From positions 917,581-981,580 of the forward strand of contig JAOPHQ010006257.1 in the NCBI GenBank assembly GCA_030340625.1: a DNA stretch of 64,000 nucleotides, given 5' to 3'. Source of the DNA: Merluccius polli. Its lineage: Eukaryota; Chordata; Actinopteri; Gadiformes; Merlucciidae. The translations under genes and the position numbers were made by a program. Every line of letters begins with the position of its first letter. The first letter of the stretch is position 1. Positions 21,414 through 34,003 of the stretch are shown here, piece after piece. The notes beneath the pieces are model-generated. The model was given only the letters and a program-made list of their open reading frames with translations, had not been told where the DNA came from and ran no database searches.

Positions 21414-22320
21414 CTTACCCTTAGGTGGCGCCTGGGGCGGTGCAACTTGAGGCCGGGCGTCCTCCCGCTTGGTCGGTCGATCTGGCCCCCTCTCGTCCGT
21501 CTTTGCGCGTTCGAATCACGTCGGAGTCACCATTTGTCGTCAGAAAGCAAAGAAGACGGACGATGGTAAAAAGAGAAGAGGCCAGTACAACGAAGGAGGT
21601 TTCACCTATGTGTCTGGATTTATTTAACAATTTAGTAGAATTACAAAGTACAACATCTGATCAAAATGAGCACAGAGTGTGAGTGGCACTTAGCCGTTTG
21701 GTACCAAAAGTTCGAAAGAGAACTGAGACACCTCTGCATAGAGCCTGTCTCCGGGAAAGCGCGCTGGGGGGGGGGACTGGGCCTTCTTCTTATAGCCAGG
21801 GGTCCACCCAGCCAGATTCAAGCCCCCCTCCCCCGGCTGGTTTCTGTCATGGGATGTTTGTTCCCCATTAGGTCTCCAGATAGTGGCCGTTGGAGTAGTT
21901 CCTTGTTGTGAATGTTCCGTTATCTTAAGTGCTGTCATGTCGCGGTTCTTGGTTTCCCGGGGTGACTTAGAGTTCAGGGCCAGTCTGTTCTTGGTTTCCC
22001 GGGGCGATTTATAGGTCAGTGACAGTTCTCAGTTCATTTTTTAGCTTTCGAGTGCACAGTCTGGGTCATGGGTGACAGTTAATTTGTCCGCTTTGTGTAC
22101 AGTTTAGGTTGGCAAACTGACAACCTTTCAGGGGGTCAAGGGGTCAATCAGTAATGGTCATTTGTCCACTTAGCGACCTTTCAGAGGGTCAATCAATAAC
22201 AGTCAGTTGTCCACTTTATGAGTACAGTCTGGGTTGTCAAAACAACCACCTATCGGGGTGGAATGTGAGTGCAGTCTGAGTTGTCCAAACAACAACCTGT
22301 CAGGGGGTCAATTTTTCAAC
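21414..22320 (-). mobile_element. LTR plus tRNA-Trp PBS and leader, unit A (retrovirus-like)
   Basis: Read on the minus strand: U3 with repeated GTC-rich blocks (22320-22020), a TATAAG box near 21790, AATAAA near 21620, an LTR end at 21535 (ACA), then a PBS at 21532-21515. Next comes a leader of about 95 nt ending in a splice-donor-like GGGTAAGCAG (21420-21411). On the plus strand the PBS reads ATCACGTCGGAGTCACCA, one mismatch from the tRNA-Trp 3' end as I recall it. No gag/pol frame follows to the left, where the hAT element ends at 21329. It is a fragment of an old retrovirus-like or Gypsy-like insertion. The outer LTR edge is not resolved. Confidence 0.65.
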
Positions 22321-22529
22321 AAGTGCAAACCCGCACGGTGTTCTACACCGCTGCTGTATTCTCTTTTCTTCTTATCAACGGTGTTATTTCACACAGGATT
22401 TCTATACATCAGAATATGGAATTATACAGTTTTTATGCCGTCCTCGCACCCACACCGGAAAATACTAACCTCCACAACTCACACACCTAAAATGTCCTAG
22501 GTCTACCTATGCACGTTTATATGAGGTGT

Positions 22530-22694
22530 GCTTACCTTTTTGGGCCCGTGTGGAGTTATGGATGGCGTTCTTCAGGAGGCGCGGCGCGGACGTCGAGAAT
22601 TTTGGATGTCTATGAATTTAGGTGAAACATAAATCAAATCACGTCGGGCTCACCAATTCTGTTGGAATTTTTGTGACGATTCAGAGGTTTCCAC
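22530..22694 (-). mobile_element. LTR edge, tRNA-Trp PBS and splice donor, unit B
   Basis: Minus strand: the LTR end near 22660 is followed by a PBS at 22655-22638 (plus-strand ATCACGTCGGGCTCACCA), a leader, and AAAGGTAAGCACA at about 22540-22528. The LTR is cut after about 35 bp by the element starting at 22695, whose 9-bp duplication lies inside it. Confidence 0.6.
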
Positions 22695-24034
22695 GGGGTC
22701 CGCCCTTTATTACGACAGCCCGTTATTACGACAACCCTCCATTACGACATCCCATCATTACAACATGCCTCTATTTAGACATGCCCCTAATCCGATCTTT
22801 TTTGGTACCGCTATTACGACAATTTGGTACCGCTATTACGACAATTAGGCCTACTACAATTTGGTACCGCTATTACGACAATTAGGCCTACTTTTCATAG
22901 AAAGTGCAATAGAATAATAATAATAGTTATTAATATGACAATTAGGCCTACTTTTCATAGAAAGTGCAATAGAATAATATTAATAGTTATTAATATAGAA
23001 TAAATGTAGGCCTACCTCTATCATCCCGCCCGCATCCGATCTTTTTTGGTACCGCTATTACGACAATTAGGCCTACTTTTCATAGAAAGTGCAATAGAAT
23101 AATAATAATAGTTATTAATATAGAATAAATGTAGGCCTACCTCTATCATCCCGCCCGCACCCGCAATGAGCTTCCATTTGCATCGCGAGTGCAGACCTCT
23201 ACTCCAAACAATGTTTTTCACAATAATTGATATCGGCACACATTTCAGTCAAAAACTAGGTGATTTTGAACCGGCCATGTGAATAAATGTTAGGCCTACA
23301 CATTATGTAAAAGACAGGGAGCTCTCCTCATTTTTATTCAGCTCTCAGGGGGAAAAGGTTGAAACTCCATGCATCAAACAAACTCTGTGCGTGCAGGCCA
23401 GCAGTCTACTTAAAATATATAAGAAGAAGCACGAATAAAGCTCTAGGACCTGAAATTTGGACTTGTTCGTTAGAAATCAATTTAATTAGAATTATGGACT
23501 GCCTTTGAATGAAGTTTAATCGGACTTTAAGTTGATTGAACAAAGTTTCAAGGTGTAGGCCTACCTTTTTTGCGCTGTGGAAGCCTAATTTAAGAACGGC
23601 GAAATAATATTTTTTGAAAAGGATACTCTGATTTTGTTATGAAGATTGTTGCTTTTGGATTTGATATGGATAGGCTAGTCCTATATATTACCAACTAGGG
23701 GCAGCCTCGAAGTTGGATGATTGGCTCTTTTTAGAAATTGTTTTCCCATGTATTTGTCACACCCATGCATAAGCTGCGTGTATGCTAAGTCCAGAACATA
23801 TGGGTATAATCACATTAATTAATTAATTTAAAGTACAATGATAATGACAAATATTAATGGCCTCATGTCGGAATGGCAGGACGTTTGAAAAAAAGTAAAG
23901 TGCCGCTACTCAGACAATGGGGAAAAAAAATTGTCGCAGTAGTGGGACGCTTGGAAAATAATATTAATGCCGCCACTCCGACCACTAGACGTCAATGTCT
24001 AAGTAGCGGCATGTCGGAATAGCGGCATGTAACC
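22695..24034. mobile_element. Non-autonomous element with 15-bp subterminal arrays, copy 1
   Basis: Flanked by GGTTTCCAC at 22686-22694 and 24035-24043 (9-bp TSD). The left end is GGGGTCCGCCC, then a 15-bp periodic array of TATTACGACA-type units. The right end, inwards, is GGTTACATGCCGCTATTCCG with related 16-bp units. No coding capacity. Inverted or partial copies are at 47856-49297 and 63763-64000. The 9-bp duplication and GG start suit Mutator- or Merlin-like elements, but the superfamily is not settled. Confidence 0.8.
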
Positions 24035-24055
24035 GGTTTCCACACTAAACTATGA

Positions 24056-24230
24056 TTGGAATAAGGATTGTCGAATTCGATGATTAAGAATATAAACAAT
24101 TGGTCCAGCGCTGTTAGGGACTTAGGCTGTATTCTCTGTTCTGTATCATTACTGAATAAAGATAATTGTTTATATTCTTAATCATCGAATTCGACAATCC
24201 TTATTCCAAAGTCCCTAACAGCGCTGGACC
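24056..24230. repeat. Two interleaved inverted repeats (A-B-A'-B')
   Basis: Block A (24056-24101, with GGATTGTCGAATTCGATGAT) and block B (24102-24122, GGTCCAGCGCTGTTAGGGAC) are followed by inverted A (24163-24208) and then inverted B (24209-24230). AATAAA sits in the spacer at about 24156. Confidence 0.85.
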
Positions 24231-24775
24231 TATTTCTCGATAGATGGTTCCGTAGCTGCGTCTCGCGAACGAGAGTTCACCACTGGAGTTTGGTGAGAGA
24301 TAGGATATGGAAGACAGGATGTACAGAGTTTTTATACTAGATAAAGAGTGTCGCCTTGCTTGCGAGCCTTGGAGACAACAACCCTGGTAGGTGATTGGCT
24401 TGTGCCTGTCTAAACGTCCAGATGTTTCCTGGACCCAACCGCACTAACGCAGACATCCTGTTCAAACTGTCTGACACCTGTCTCGTCTTAGAAACGAGTC
24501 GAAGTTCTTGTTAATACATCTACTGTGGAACTTACCAAGAAAAATATCACGTGATGGTTTAACTGTTAGGCCTAGAGGCATTATATAAATTTCGATACCG
24601 GCGCCTGCCTGCGTTGTTGTTGTCCTTATTGCCGCCGGCCACCGGCCACCACGACGTCCCCTTGCGTTTGGTGCCATCCCTCCCCATTTGGCTTTGTGTC
24701 CCTCTGTGTCTTGCCCTGATCCGTAACCCATAGCCTGACCGGTGTGTCTTGCTGCTAATTCTCGCTTTGTGTCCT

Positions 24776-24810
<35 letters not shown>

Positions 24811-26080
24811 CTCAAGTAAATCTGTCTCAAGGTCTTACATTGATAACGGGGGCTTGTATTCCCCCTTGTGAGATAACAGTGTACGGGGGAGATGTTCTCA
24901 TGTCGGCTGTGTTTGTCAGAGGCTGTGTGTGCACATAGTGATTTCAGGTCTGGGTATAGGTGGGGGCTGTTGGCCCCGTCGGTGAAGCAGTCACAGTCTT
25001 AGTCACAGTCCTGGGCAAGTTTTTGTCTTTCTGAGCTTCTAATGCTACACATGCTAATGCTACTGTATGCACTGACGCTCTCCTCTCCTCTTTGTCCTCC
25101 AACCCTGTTTTCCCTCTTCTGCCTTATGCCTTTCTAACTCTTTCTTGCTCTCCTACACCCCCCATATTCTTCACACTCTCTGTTGAATTCTCCGTCCATT
25201 TTAACACAGTATTTTAAACACTACACACTCTACCAACAAAAATTATTATACACATACAGGATCGGTGTGAATGACTCACGGTCTGCTTTCTGCACAAAAT
25301 ATTGCCCAGTGATACAACCTTCTAGGCTGAAAACTTTCAGTCCGATCTCACTCTTGGAGTCGCCCCAGGCTTCGTGCAGAAACTTTTAGACACACTTTTC
25401 CCGTATCCAACCACCCGGTTTCCCCACAGAAAATATTTTTGAAAGATTTTATTGTTTTACACCCCACAGAACAGGCGTTAGACGAGACTTATGAGAATCT
25501 CTTGGAAAGTCTAACCCCTGGAACCACCCACACAATACACAATATTTACTTAATCAGCCTTTTTAACAGTTTCCCATTTTTCAACGTTCGACTATTATGT
25601 TCAAATGTTTGCATCGCAATATATCGTATGAACTCAGGCTATTTGTACCCCCGGCGCTACCTTTCGCTAGTACAAACTATTTTAGTGCCGACTTTAACAG
25701 TCACAGGAATTGATACCCTTGGGCTACCCCGGCTTCCCTCTCGGAGTTCCCTCTTCTGGTCTTGAAAGGAACCAGCTACCTTGGGGTCCTATAGACCCTC
25801 CTTTATCCTGCCAACCTATATACTATGGCGAGGACGGGGCGGAATTTGAACCGCTGGTACTTTGTGTGGGCCCTTCCTCCCCAACAGGCTTCCAACCCTC
25901 GGGCGGTCCCTGCTCATGCGCTTTCACAGCAGGGTCCCCTTTTGGCGACCTCCTTAAGGGAGCGTGCCCTATGTTGCACACTATACTGGTTTAAACTATG
26001 TCTAGGACGAGTATCACAAGTGACTTCAAAACAGTTTTGACAATGCCCAATTGCAGAATTTTGTTATAACAGGCTTCTGC
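24231..26080. other. No clear gene, possible internal remnant of LTR unit C
   Basis: If unit C (26081 onward, minus strand) were complete, its internal region would run leftwards through here. I see only short frames and no gag, protease, reverse transcriptase or integrase motif. A (TAG)n microsatellite is at 24776-24811. Confidence 0.45.
24776..24811. repeat. (TAG)n microsatellite
   Basis: About 12 TAG triplets. The long poly-Leu frame on the minus strand is its translation. Confidence 0.95.
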
Positions 26081-26800
26081 TTACCTTTTTTATGTGGCCA
26101 CGTTTCGCTGTCACTCAGTCCTCTCGTCCGTTGTCACTTCTTCGTCTTCATCACGTCGGGGTCACCAATTGTTGTGAAAAGCAACTCTTACTCACGCGTG
26201 TTCTTTAATGAAGCGATAGAAGAAGTTTTAGTTTACTCAATAATCAGTTTTATTCTTAACACCAGTAGAATGTGCAGAGTTTTACAGATATCTGGGTCCA
26301 ACTATGTTTCCCTGACAGACAACAAAGTGTGTGTGTCAGTTCACGAAGTCTGAGCACCAACTATCCCTGACCCAGGATGTTATATACACAAACAGTGAAA
26401 ACGTCATAAACAGCTGGCTGTTGACGTCTTCCCCCCTCGTCCTTTTGGTGTCTGGCTCCAGCACCAGATGGTCGCCTCCGGGTATTCTCTAAAAGATGCT
26501 TTACACGTACAGCGACAATCCTGCCTGTTTTTCGCCATCATCTGACCTCACACTATCTACTCTACACATGTCACCAACAACGCACTCATTCCGATCCTGA
26601 GGAGCTGCCCCCATGCTTACATGCCTCTGCTCATAGCTCATGACTCTGTCCTTCATCAGCAGAAAGGCACCGATGTTAGTGTGACCCTAATTGGTCATAT
26701 GGTAGCTATAAAATGTAACCATACCTTTAGAATGTACAGGTGTGTGAAATGTCCCCACTCAACACGGTTTAATCAAGATGTGTGAGATGTCCCCACTAAG
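26081..26800 (-). mobile_element. LTR, tRNA-Trp PBS and splice donor, unit C
   Basis: Minus strand: U3 with two copies of a GGGGACAT-containing block (near 26755 and 26790), TATATAAC near 26384, AATAAA near 26252, the LTR end ...CACAACA at 26170. A PBS at 26167-26150 (plus-strand ATCACGTCGGGGTCACCA, exact to recalled tRNA-Trp) and a donor AAAGGTAAGCAGAAG near 26087-26073 follow. The order promoter, poly(A) signal, PBS, donor is that of a retroviral or retrovirus-like leader. The right LTR edge is not resolved. Confidence 0.65.
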
Positions 26801-29800
26801 CATGGTCTATGTGAAAGCAGACAGGTTGACAAAGCAGGACAAAATATGACAAATTCTTTCTCGCTAGTCTGGTGTGTGGGCATGTATTTGAACCAAGAGA
26901 CATGTCCTTTAGAAAATGTATTAAAATAAGATATTATGCAGTGTTTACATGAAATTAACTTTTTGTATCAAATTGCAGATGACAACATGTGAACCTGACA
27001 TGCCCTGTGTGAGCTCCCAGCCTGTGCTCATGTCAGAGCCACAGTGGGATGAAGCTGCCAGTTCAGAGGACATTGGTCAACAGGTAATTCATGTCCATCA
27101 CTTAATATGTGTACTATATATGTGTATTCAGACACGCGCATGTGGTGCTCGCACGGTTGTAGCTCATTGTCTCATTGGCGGGCCAAATTCTCTGGGCGGG
27201 CAAAGCAGAGAAAGGGGAGGTAACCTGGCCCCCTATTTATTCATATAGCCCTTGTAGTTGTGGAGGAATACTCAATTCAATTTGGGCATGTAATTTCAGG
27301 CAGGAGGTCTGAGAAATAGGCCTAGGGCTTAAGAGGTTAAGGGATATTTAGGTTTTCATGATTCAAAATGTAGTTTGAGTAAGTTGACACTTAAAATGTA
27401 GAACTGATTAAGGCTAGTTTCCTTTCACTACAAGCCTGTATATTATTACCATTAACGATTTTATTTAACAGCACTTTCTTCTATTATTAATAATATTATT
27501 ATTATTATCATTAGCATCGTCCCGATTTTCCTTTTTTTTCATGACAGATTTTTTAGCATTTTTTAAAATGTTTGATATGTTTACTACATTACATTAAGAG
27601 ACAAAATAAACACCAATTAACTATTCAACAACAAGCCAAACTAAATCCAATCCATATTGAGGTATTTAAATGGATAAAATGTAATGGCATCAGTTGTTTT
27701 TTTAAATTACAAACTTTTTTTATTTATAACAATTTTAAAAACAGATCCAATACTGGTCAGAGAAAATGTAACAGAAAGTATTGTCGTTTATTGGTTAATA
27801 CATTTGTAATTGCTATTGGCAGTTGATCAATTAATGATTAACATCAATATTTTATAAAGATGTTCTCATTGTTTTCCATTCCTATTCTTTAGAAAGACTG
27901 TTAACCTTGTACATTGTACTTTAAAAAAAAATTGGTCTAATTCAGCATATTCCATTTAGTTTTGAACTTTTTGTTTCATTTCAAAATAGCGTAATGACAT
28001 TAAATGTTGCTTGTGTTACAGACAATTCCAACATGAAAACATTTTGCCAAGACTCAGACAGCCAAAAAGCATCATTGTAAGTTGTCATTATATGGCTGGA
28101 TCAACATTGTAGAAATGTTCAATAAGCTGTTGTCATAATGTACCTGATTTACTTGGATTAACATACCAAATTTTTAGAGGAAAGACGCATGTCTGGAAGA
28201 TTCTGATCTGTACGATAGTACATCAGCCAGTGAAGAAGAGTATATTCCAGATTCCACCACAGACGAGGACAGTGATGCTAGCCTTAATCTTAAACAAACA
28301 ACACGCAAGTCTCTTGATTATTTTCGTAGTGACTGTAGTCCCATGTTATGCGATTCTACAACACCCAATGTGGACATCAACAGCAGTGAAACATGTGAAA
28401 TCACAGCAGAGGAAGAACCCTACTCAAGTCAGGACCCCAATGAAGATGATGATGTGGTGGTTGTTGGTGCATTCCACAAGAACAATGGCAAGAGGGTCTA
28501 CAATAAGAGACACCATTGTGTGTATTGCAGCAAACCATATGCCAAAATGGCAAGGCATCTTGAAAGTGTGCACAGTAACAAAATGGATGTGGCAAAAGCT
28601 CTTAGTTTTCCTAAGGGGTCAAAGGAAAGAAAAATACAATTGGATTACATTCGTAAAAAAGGCAACTATGCTCATAATGCCACTGTAATGGAGACAGGGA
28701 AGGGGCAACTTGTCCCGTGTAAACGACCACCCAAACAAGCACAGGGAGTAGATTTCATGCACTGTGCGTACTGCACAGGACTGTTCTCCAGAAAGACTCT
28801 GTGGCGACACATGCGGATTTGCACACTCAAGCCTGCAACACAAACCCCCAAACCCGGACAAAACCGCGTTCAGGCTTTATGTACATACACTGGGCCTGTG
28901 CCGTTACATATGAGCAAGCTACTCTGGAAAGTAGTCAGTGCAATGAATCCAGATTCGGTAACAGACATAGTAAAACGGGACAAGGTCATTACGGCTGTTG
29001 GGCAGCACTTGCTCAGTAAAGGTGGAATGACGGCAAAAAATGAACAGAGAAGAAATGCGTGAACTGGGACGACTGGTTGTCAGTGCCAGGAAAGTTACAC
29101 AGTTAAAAAACCTGGAGGATTTCATTAACCCTAAAAATTACCTTCAGATGATCAAAGCAGTCAAAATTACCTGTGGCTATGTTAGTGAAACCAACACATT
29201 TGCCGTTCCATCACTGGCAACCAAACTAGGAAATGCTTTAGTAAAAGTTAGCAAGCTTTTGAAAGCTCAGGGACTAATATCCAATAACCAAGAGATTGTG
29301 AAGGATGCTACTGAATTCCAAGACGTGCACAATGAGAAATGGAATGCACTCATTTCGGCAACAGCACTGAGGAACCTCGCCGAAGCGAAATGGAATGCAC
29401 CCACTCTAATGCCATTCACTGAGGATGTTCAAAAACTGCACCAGATTCTCGATAAAATGCAAGGGGTGTACAGCAGTGCACTGTCTGAAAGTCCTTCTAC
29501 CAAGGCCTGGACAGACCTGGCAAAGGTATGTTTGACGCAGACCATCCTGTTCAACAGATGCAGGGAAGGAGAGGTGGCAGGCATGCCCCTCCATGTATTT
29601 TTGACAAGGGACAGAACTGATCCCCATCAGGATTTGGACTGGGCCTTGTCTGAGGTTGAAAAAAAGCTCTGCAGACATTTCACACAAATTGTCACCAGAG
29701 GAAAACGAGGTAGACTGGTGCCAATTCTGCTAACTCCAAAAATGCTCTGTGCACTGGAGCTTCTTGTTGATCAGAGAATTGCTTGCGGGGTCCTTAAGGA

Positions 29801-32779
29801 CAACATTTATATGTTTGCAAGACCCGAAGCGATGTCACACTTGCGTGGCTCAGATTGCATGCGTGTTATGGCACTGGCATGTGAAGCAAAGTGCCCGAAG
29901 GCGCTGACTTCAACTAAACTACGGAAGCATGCTGCGACACTTTCTACAGTCCTAAACATGACCGATACCGAGATGGACCAACTGGCCAACTTTCTTGGTC
30001 ATGATATTCGGATTCATCGTGAGTTCTATAGACTCCCAGACAAGACACTGCAACTTGCCAAGATAAGTAAAGTCCTGATGGCTCTTGAGCAAGGAAGACT
30101 AGTGGATTTCCATGGAAAGAACCTGGATGAAATCGAAATAGATCCAAATGGTATGTTTGATTTTTATTTTCCTTTTGTCAAATGTTTTTCATTATTAGTT
30201 TGGACATATTTATTAGCTTGGTCTGTTTCCTACAGAAGAAGTTCCGTGTAGGGTTGAGGAGGATTGGTGCAGAGAGGAAGAAACCGTTCATCCACTCTTC
30301 ATGGTATGTGTCAGTAATTCAATGCCAAAAAGAGAGGTGCTTGTACAATTAGTCGTTTTGTCTTTATAGTTTAGGTTTATTGAGGTACTTCCTGTATAGG
30401 TGCTGAGGTTTGCTACTGGTGTAGTATTCAAGCTATGGCGTCCTCATAGTATTATATTAAAAACAAGTAATTATTTTAGTAATTAGGGCCTTTAGTCCCT
30501 TACATTGCTACTGTCGCACCATGGTTAAGACTACCAGGACATGTCACCAAGCCAGCGGCAGAGCAGCCAGGTGGTTAGATTTGTTTGAGCTACACGCAAG
30601 AACATGCTTGTCCTGAATCTCTTTCTGTTCACAATGTCGGCCTGGTAAATACCTTCTGTTCTATTTTAGGTGCACATATCTGACATTTGATCAGAATCAG
30701 CACAAAGAACAGCACTACAATTACCATATTGGACTGTCTGTTCCACTCTGAACTTTTTTTGATTCACAGAACATATTACGTTAATATGTGAAGGACTTAA
30801 CACTCATGAATTTAAAAAAACTCACATGAATTTCTAAAAAATCAGCAGACAAAATTGTATGCATGAGAGAGACAAAAAGAACAAGAGACAGAGCTTTGAC
30901 AATCAATCGAGACTAGAGGTACGGATAGACAGAGGTGAAACTGAAGCTTGTATCAGGTAAATCTGGAATGTAATTCTGTGACAGTTAAGAATTTCAAATG
31001 GATTAATCAGTTCTATAATGTTCAGATGTACTAACAAAAGAAAAACAAATGTAGAATCTAGAGTCTCTAATCGTTGAATTGATTAATTTAAATGTTTTAA
31101 AGTATTCTTGCAGCATTGTTTTTTTGTTTTGTTTTGATCTGTATTGTTATAGCACATTTGATATATCTATGACGTAAGATATTATATATTAATGTATTTC
31201 ATAGAACCATCAGAAGAGGAAACTGTGGCAGACACTGAGGGGAATAAAATCCCACCAAAACAGAAGAGACGCTAACTGCCACCAGCAGAAGATGCAGCAT
31301 CTTCTGGAGTCAGTGCTGTGAGGCATTCTTCCAAAGGTGAATTTTTACACTTTTTTGTTTATTTATTGGAGTAACGTAATTTATTGGACAACGTAATGTA
31401 GTACAAATTTGAGGTTATACAAGTCAAAATGATTAAAAAAAAATTATGAGGGATGGTCACTCATCTCAGCTCTCTAGTCTGGTTGTAAGTCAGCAGATAC
31501 TTCTATATGATTTGCCAGGTGGCATTAGGGTGAACAGACTGTGACTGGGGTAGATAGTATCTTTGGGTGTTGTGCAGACATCTCACTTCGCTGATGCTCA
31601 GTAGATGGTACCGATGATGTTCTGGGCACTTTTAATCACCTGCTGTCTTTAACACGCAAACATGTTTTTCTAAAATCAGCAGACAAAATTGTATTCATGT
31701 TGGTGCTGTAAGATACATGATTATGATTGATGTGTGATGGGAGGCAGACACTGAAGAAGTCTAGTATTGAAATATTCAGAATGCTAAAAGGCCCAAAAGG
31801 TTACTTAGCCAGAATAACAGGGTCACAGTGGACATTGTTTATGAATACTTCACCCTTCCACCACATGTGAGCCAGTCCGAAACCAGACACAGTGAACATT
31901 GTTTATAGGTGCTCCCCCTCCCCTCACAGAGAATCCCTTGCACCCAGATGTAACGAAATGCCCAGGGGAGTAGCAGGTGATAAGCGCTACTGCCTGAGAC
32001 TGGGTGCCATGTTAATAAAGAGCGCTTGGTGACGTCACTAGGCCCAAACTTCCCCACGTATACCAGCCCATAATGTTATGCTCCTTAGCTGAATTGCCCC
32101 TTGTGACTAAAAGTATCCATAGATCCACTCATAATGTTTATTGCTTTTCCTGACCTTTCCCTAGGCAACTAACTATAATGCTTCCATATACCGGCTCATG
32201 ATGTTATGGCCCTGAGATGAACCTTTTTTTTTTTCTAGCCCCTGTTCTGAATCATCTTTCGACTATACAAAGTATCAACTGTCATGAGACTCAGGGCTCA
32301 CAATCAGCAGAACTTCTGAGGAGGCGAAGCTCTTTGTGACACCAGCGCTGTATTTGTTATTATATGCCTTTACTCGTTGACTTTTGATTAAGTTTGATTA
32401 AGAATAAATCTACTCAGTTTAATTCAGTTTATATCTCTTTATTACGCCTTATTTTTGATCTGATACCTTAAAGGGTCCGCTCCGTTGTTAGCTTAGAATA
32501 GGCCAAAGATTTTTCTCCCTTCACTAGGTCAGTGCTTAAAATCTGATTCATAATTGTGCCCTTGTGACTCATCACGTCTAATCAAGAAATTAAACCAAAT
32601 TACGTAGCACTGTGAATTAGACGAATAAGTATAATGAAAATCATTCATCATAAGAAATGATTATTTTACAAATATAGTAAAGAGTAACAAATGGGGCTGG
32701 GCCTGTGATGTACGTTAATTTTCATGGCTACTTAGATGCATGTTAATGCAGGAGTGAACCAACAGACTGAGAGCTGAAC

Positions 32780-32850
32780 ACTTCAATCAATCAAACTTTA
32801 TTTGTATAGCACCTTTCATACAGGTTAGTGCAGTTCAAAGTGTTATACAG
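32780..32850 (-). mobile_element. 3' tail of a LINE (minus strand)
   Basis: Plus-strand AATCAATCAAACTTTATTTG is the complement of a tail reading AAATAAAGTTTGATTGATTG, typical of fish L2/RTE-like 3' ends. No ORF2 sequence is recognisable next to it. Confidence 0.6.
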
Positions 32851-33137
32851 ATGACTGATGAACAGATAATAAGACATTTAGTAATGAAAGATAAAAAACA
32901 AATCGCAAACAAAAACAAAAATTTAAATGTGAAAAAATAAAAAAAGGAAAGCTGCCATAATAACAAAGACATAATACTACTGTTACTAAAAAACTAAAAT
33001 AAGTAATTAATATTATAGTTGCTAAATGAAAGTGTGTGGCATGTAATACAATGAAAAGTTAATAAAAAGGTTTGTAGTTGACACTTTACAACAAGGTCCA
33101 CAAAAGTCAGAGCAGCCACCAGCGAACTAATGAGCAG

Positions 33138-34003
33138 GGGCCTAATTTATAAAGGTCTCTGCGCACGAAAATGTTGCGGAAACAGGGATGAAATGTGCGT
33201 ATGCATCTTTCACCGCCAACGTCGTGATTTATAGAAAAAAACCTTGCGGAAAAGAGTGCGCAGTTCTTCGCATCCTTTCACCCTGGAGTAAAGCTCCCGC
33301 AAAGTTTTTCAAACAGTGAACTCCGGAGACGACCACAGGAAGAAGGTGGCGGTAATGCACTATATGTGTTTGCAAACCGCCAATAACGCCAAAAGAAGAA
33401 GAAGATGCTGTAACCCCGGAGCTCATTGCGGACCCAACGCATATTGCGCACCACATATGAGTTATTTATTCATTTATATATTTATTTTATGAAAAGCACC
33501 CATTATGAAATATGAATTAAAGCAAAATTATGTTCAACACACTACAGCCCTTTCAAATCACAATCCTCGGCCAGACCAACTGTATCACTTAAACATTTAA
33601 ATAATGAGCTTGATAAATAAGCCACAAAATAGACTTGCGTTGGTCTACTTCATTTAGAAGCACTTCGATCTCCGAATCTGAAAAACGCGCTTTCTTTTTA
33701 AAAGGTGCATCCATTTTTCCGTCTAATGATTGGTCAGAAAAGGCTCCTTCCTACTTATAAATATTAAGTGATTAATTAGCATTGACCTTTTAAGGACTAT
33801 TAAGGGATGGACTTGGGAGGAGCAGAGCGCTCGTGCACGCACGCCAAATTAGACGCACGTTGGTATTTATAACAAGAAGAGTGCGTACAGGTGTGCGCAG
33901 CAAGGTTTTATAAATCGGAATGTTTTTGTGCGTACGCACATTAGGTTTGGGCGTACGCAATGTTCTACGGAGGGTTTCACGCAGAGTTTTATAAATGAGG
34001 CCC
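33138..34003. mobile_element. Harbinger-like MITE with CAG duplication
   Basis: Ends GGGCCTAATTTATAAAGGTC and, inwards, GGGCCTCATTTATAAAACTC. CAG flanks both sides (33135-33137 and 34004-34006). The 866-bp interior is non-coding and rich in GTGCGTACGC-type repeats near both ends. It lies in the last intron of the recombinase gene. Confidence 0.75.

Noticed and set aside
21505..21532. Possible tRNA-Trp gene
   Set aside because: Only the 3' arm is similar, and it sits where a primer-binding site should be. There are no acceptor 5' strand, D-arm or anticodon arm.
24462..24830. Poly-Leu frame that looks like a signal peptide
   Set aside because: It is encoded by the (TAG)n microsatellite on the opposite strand.
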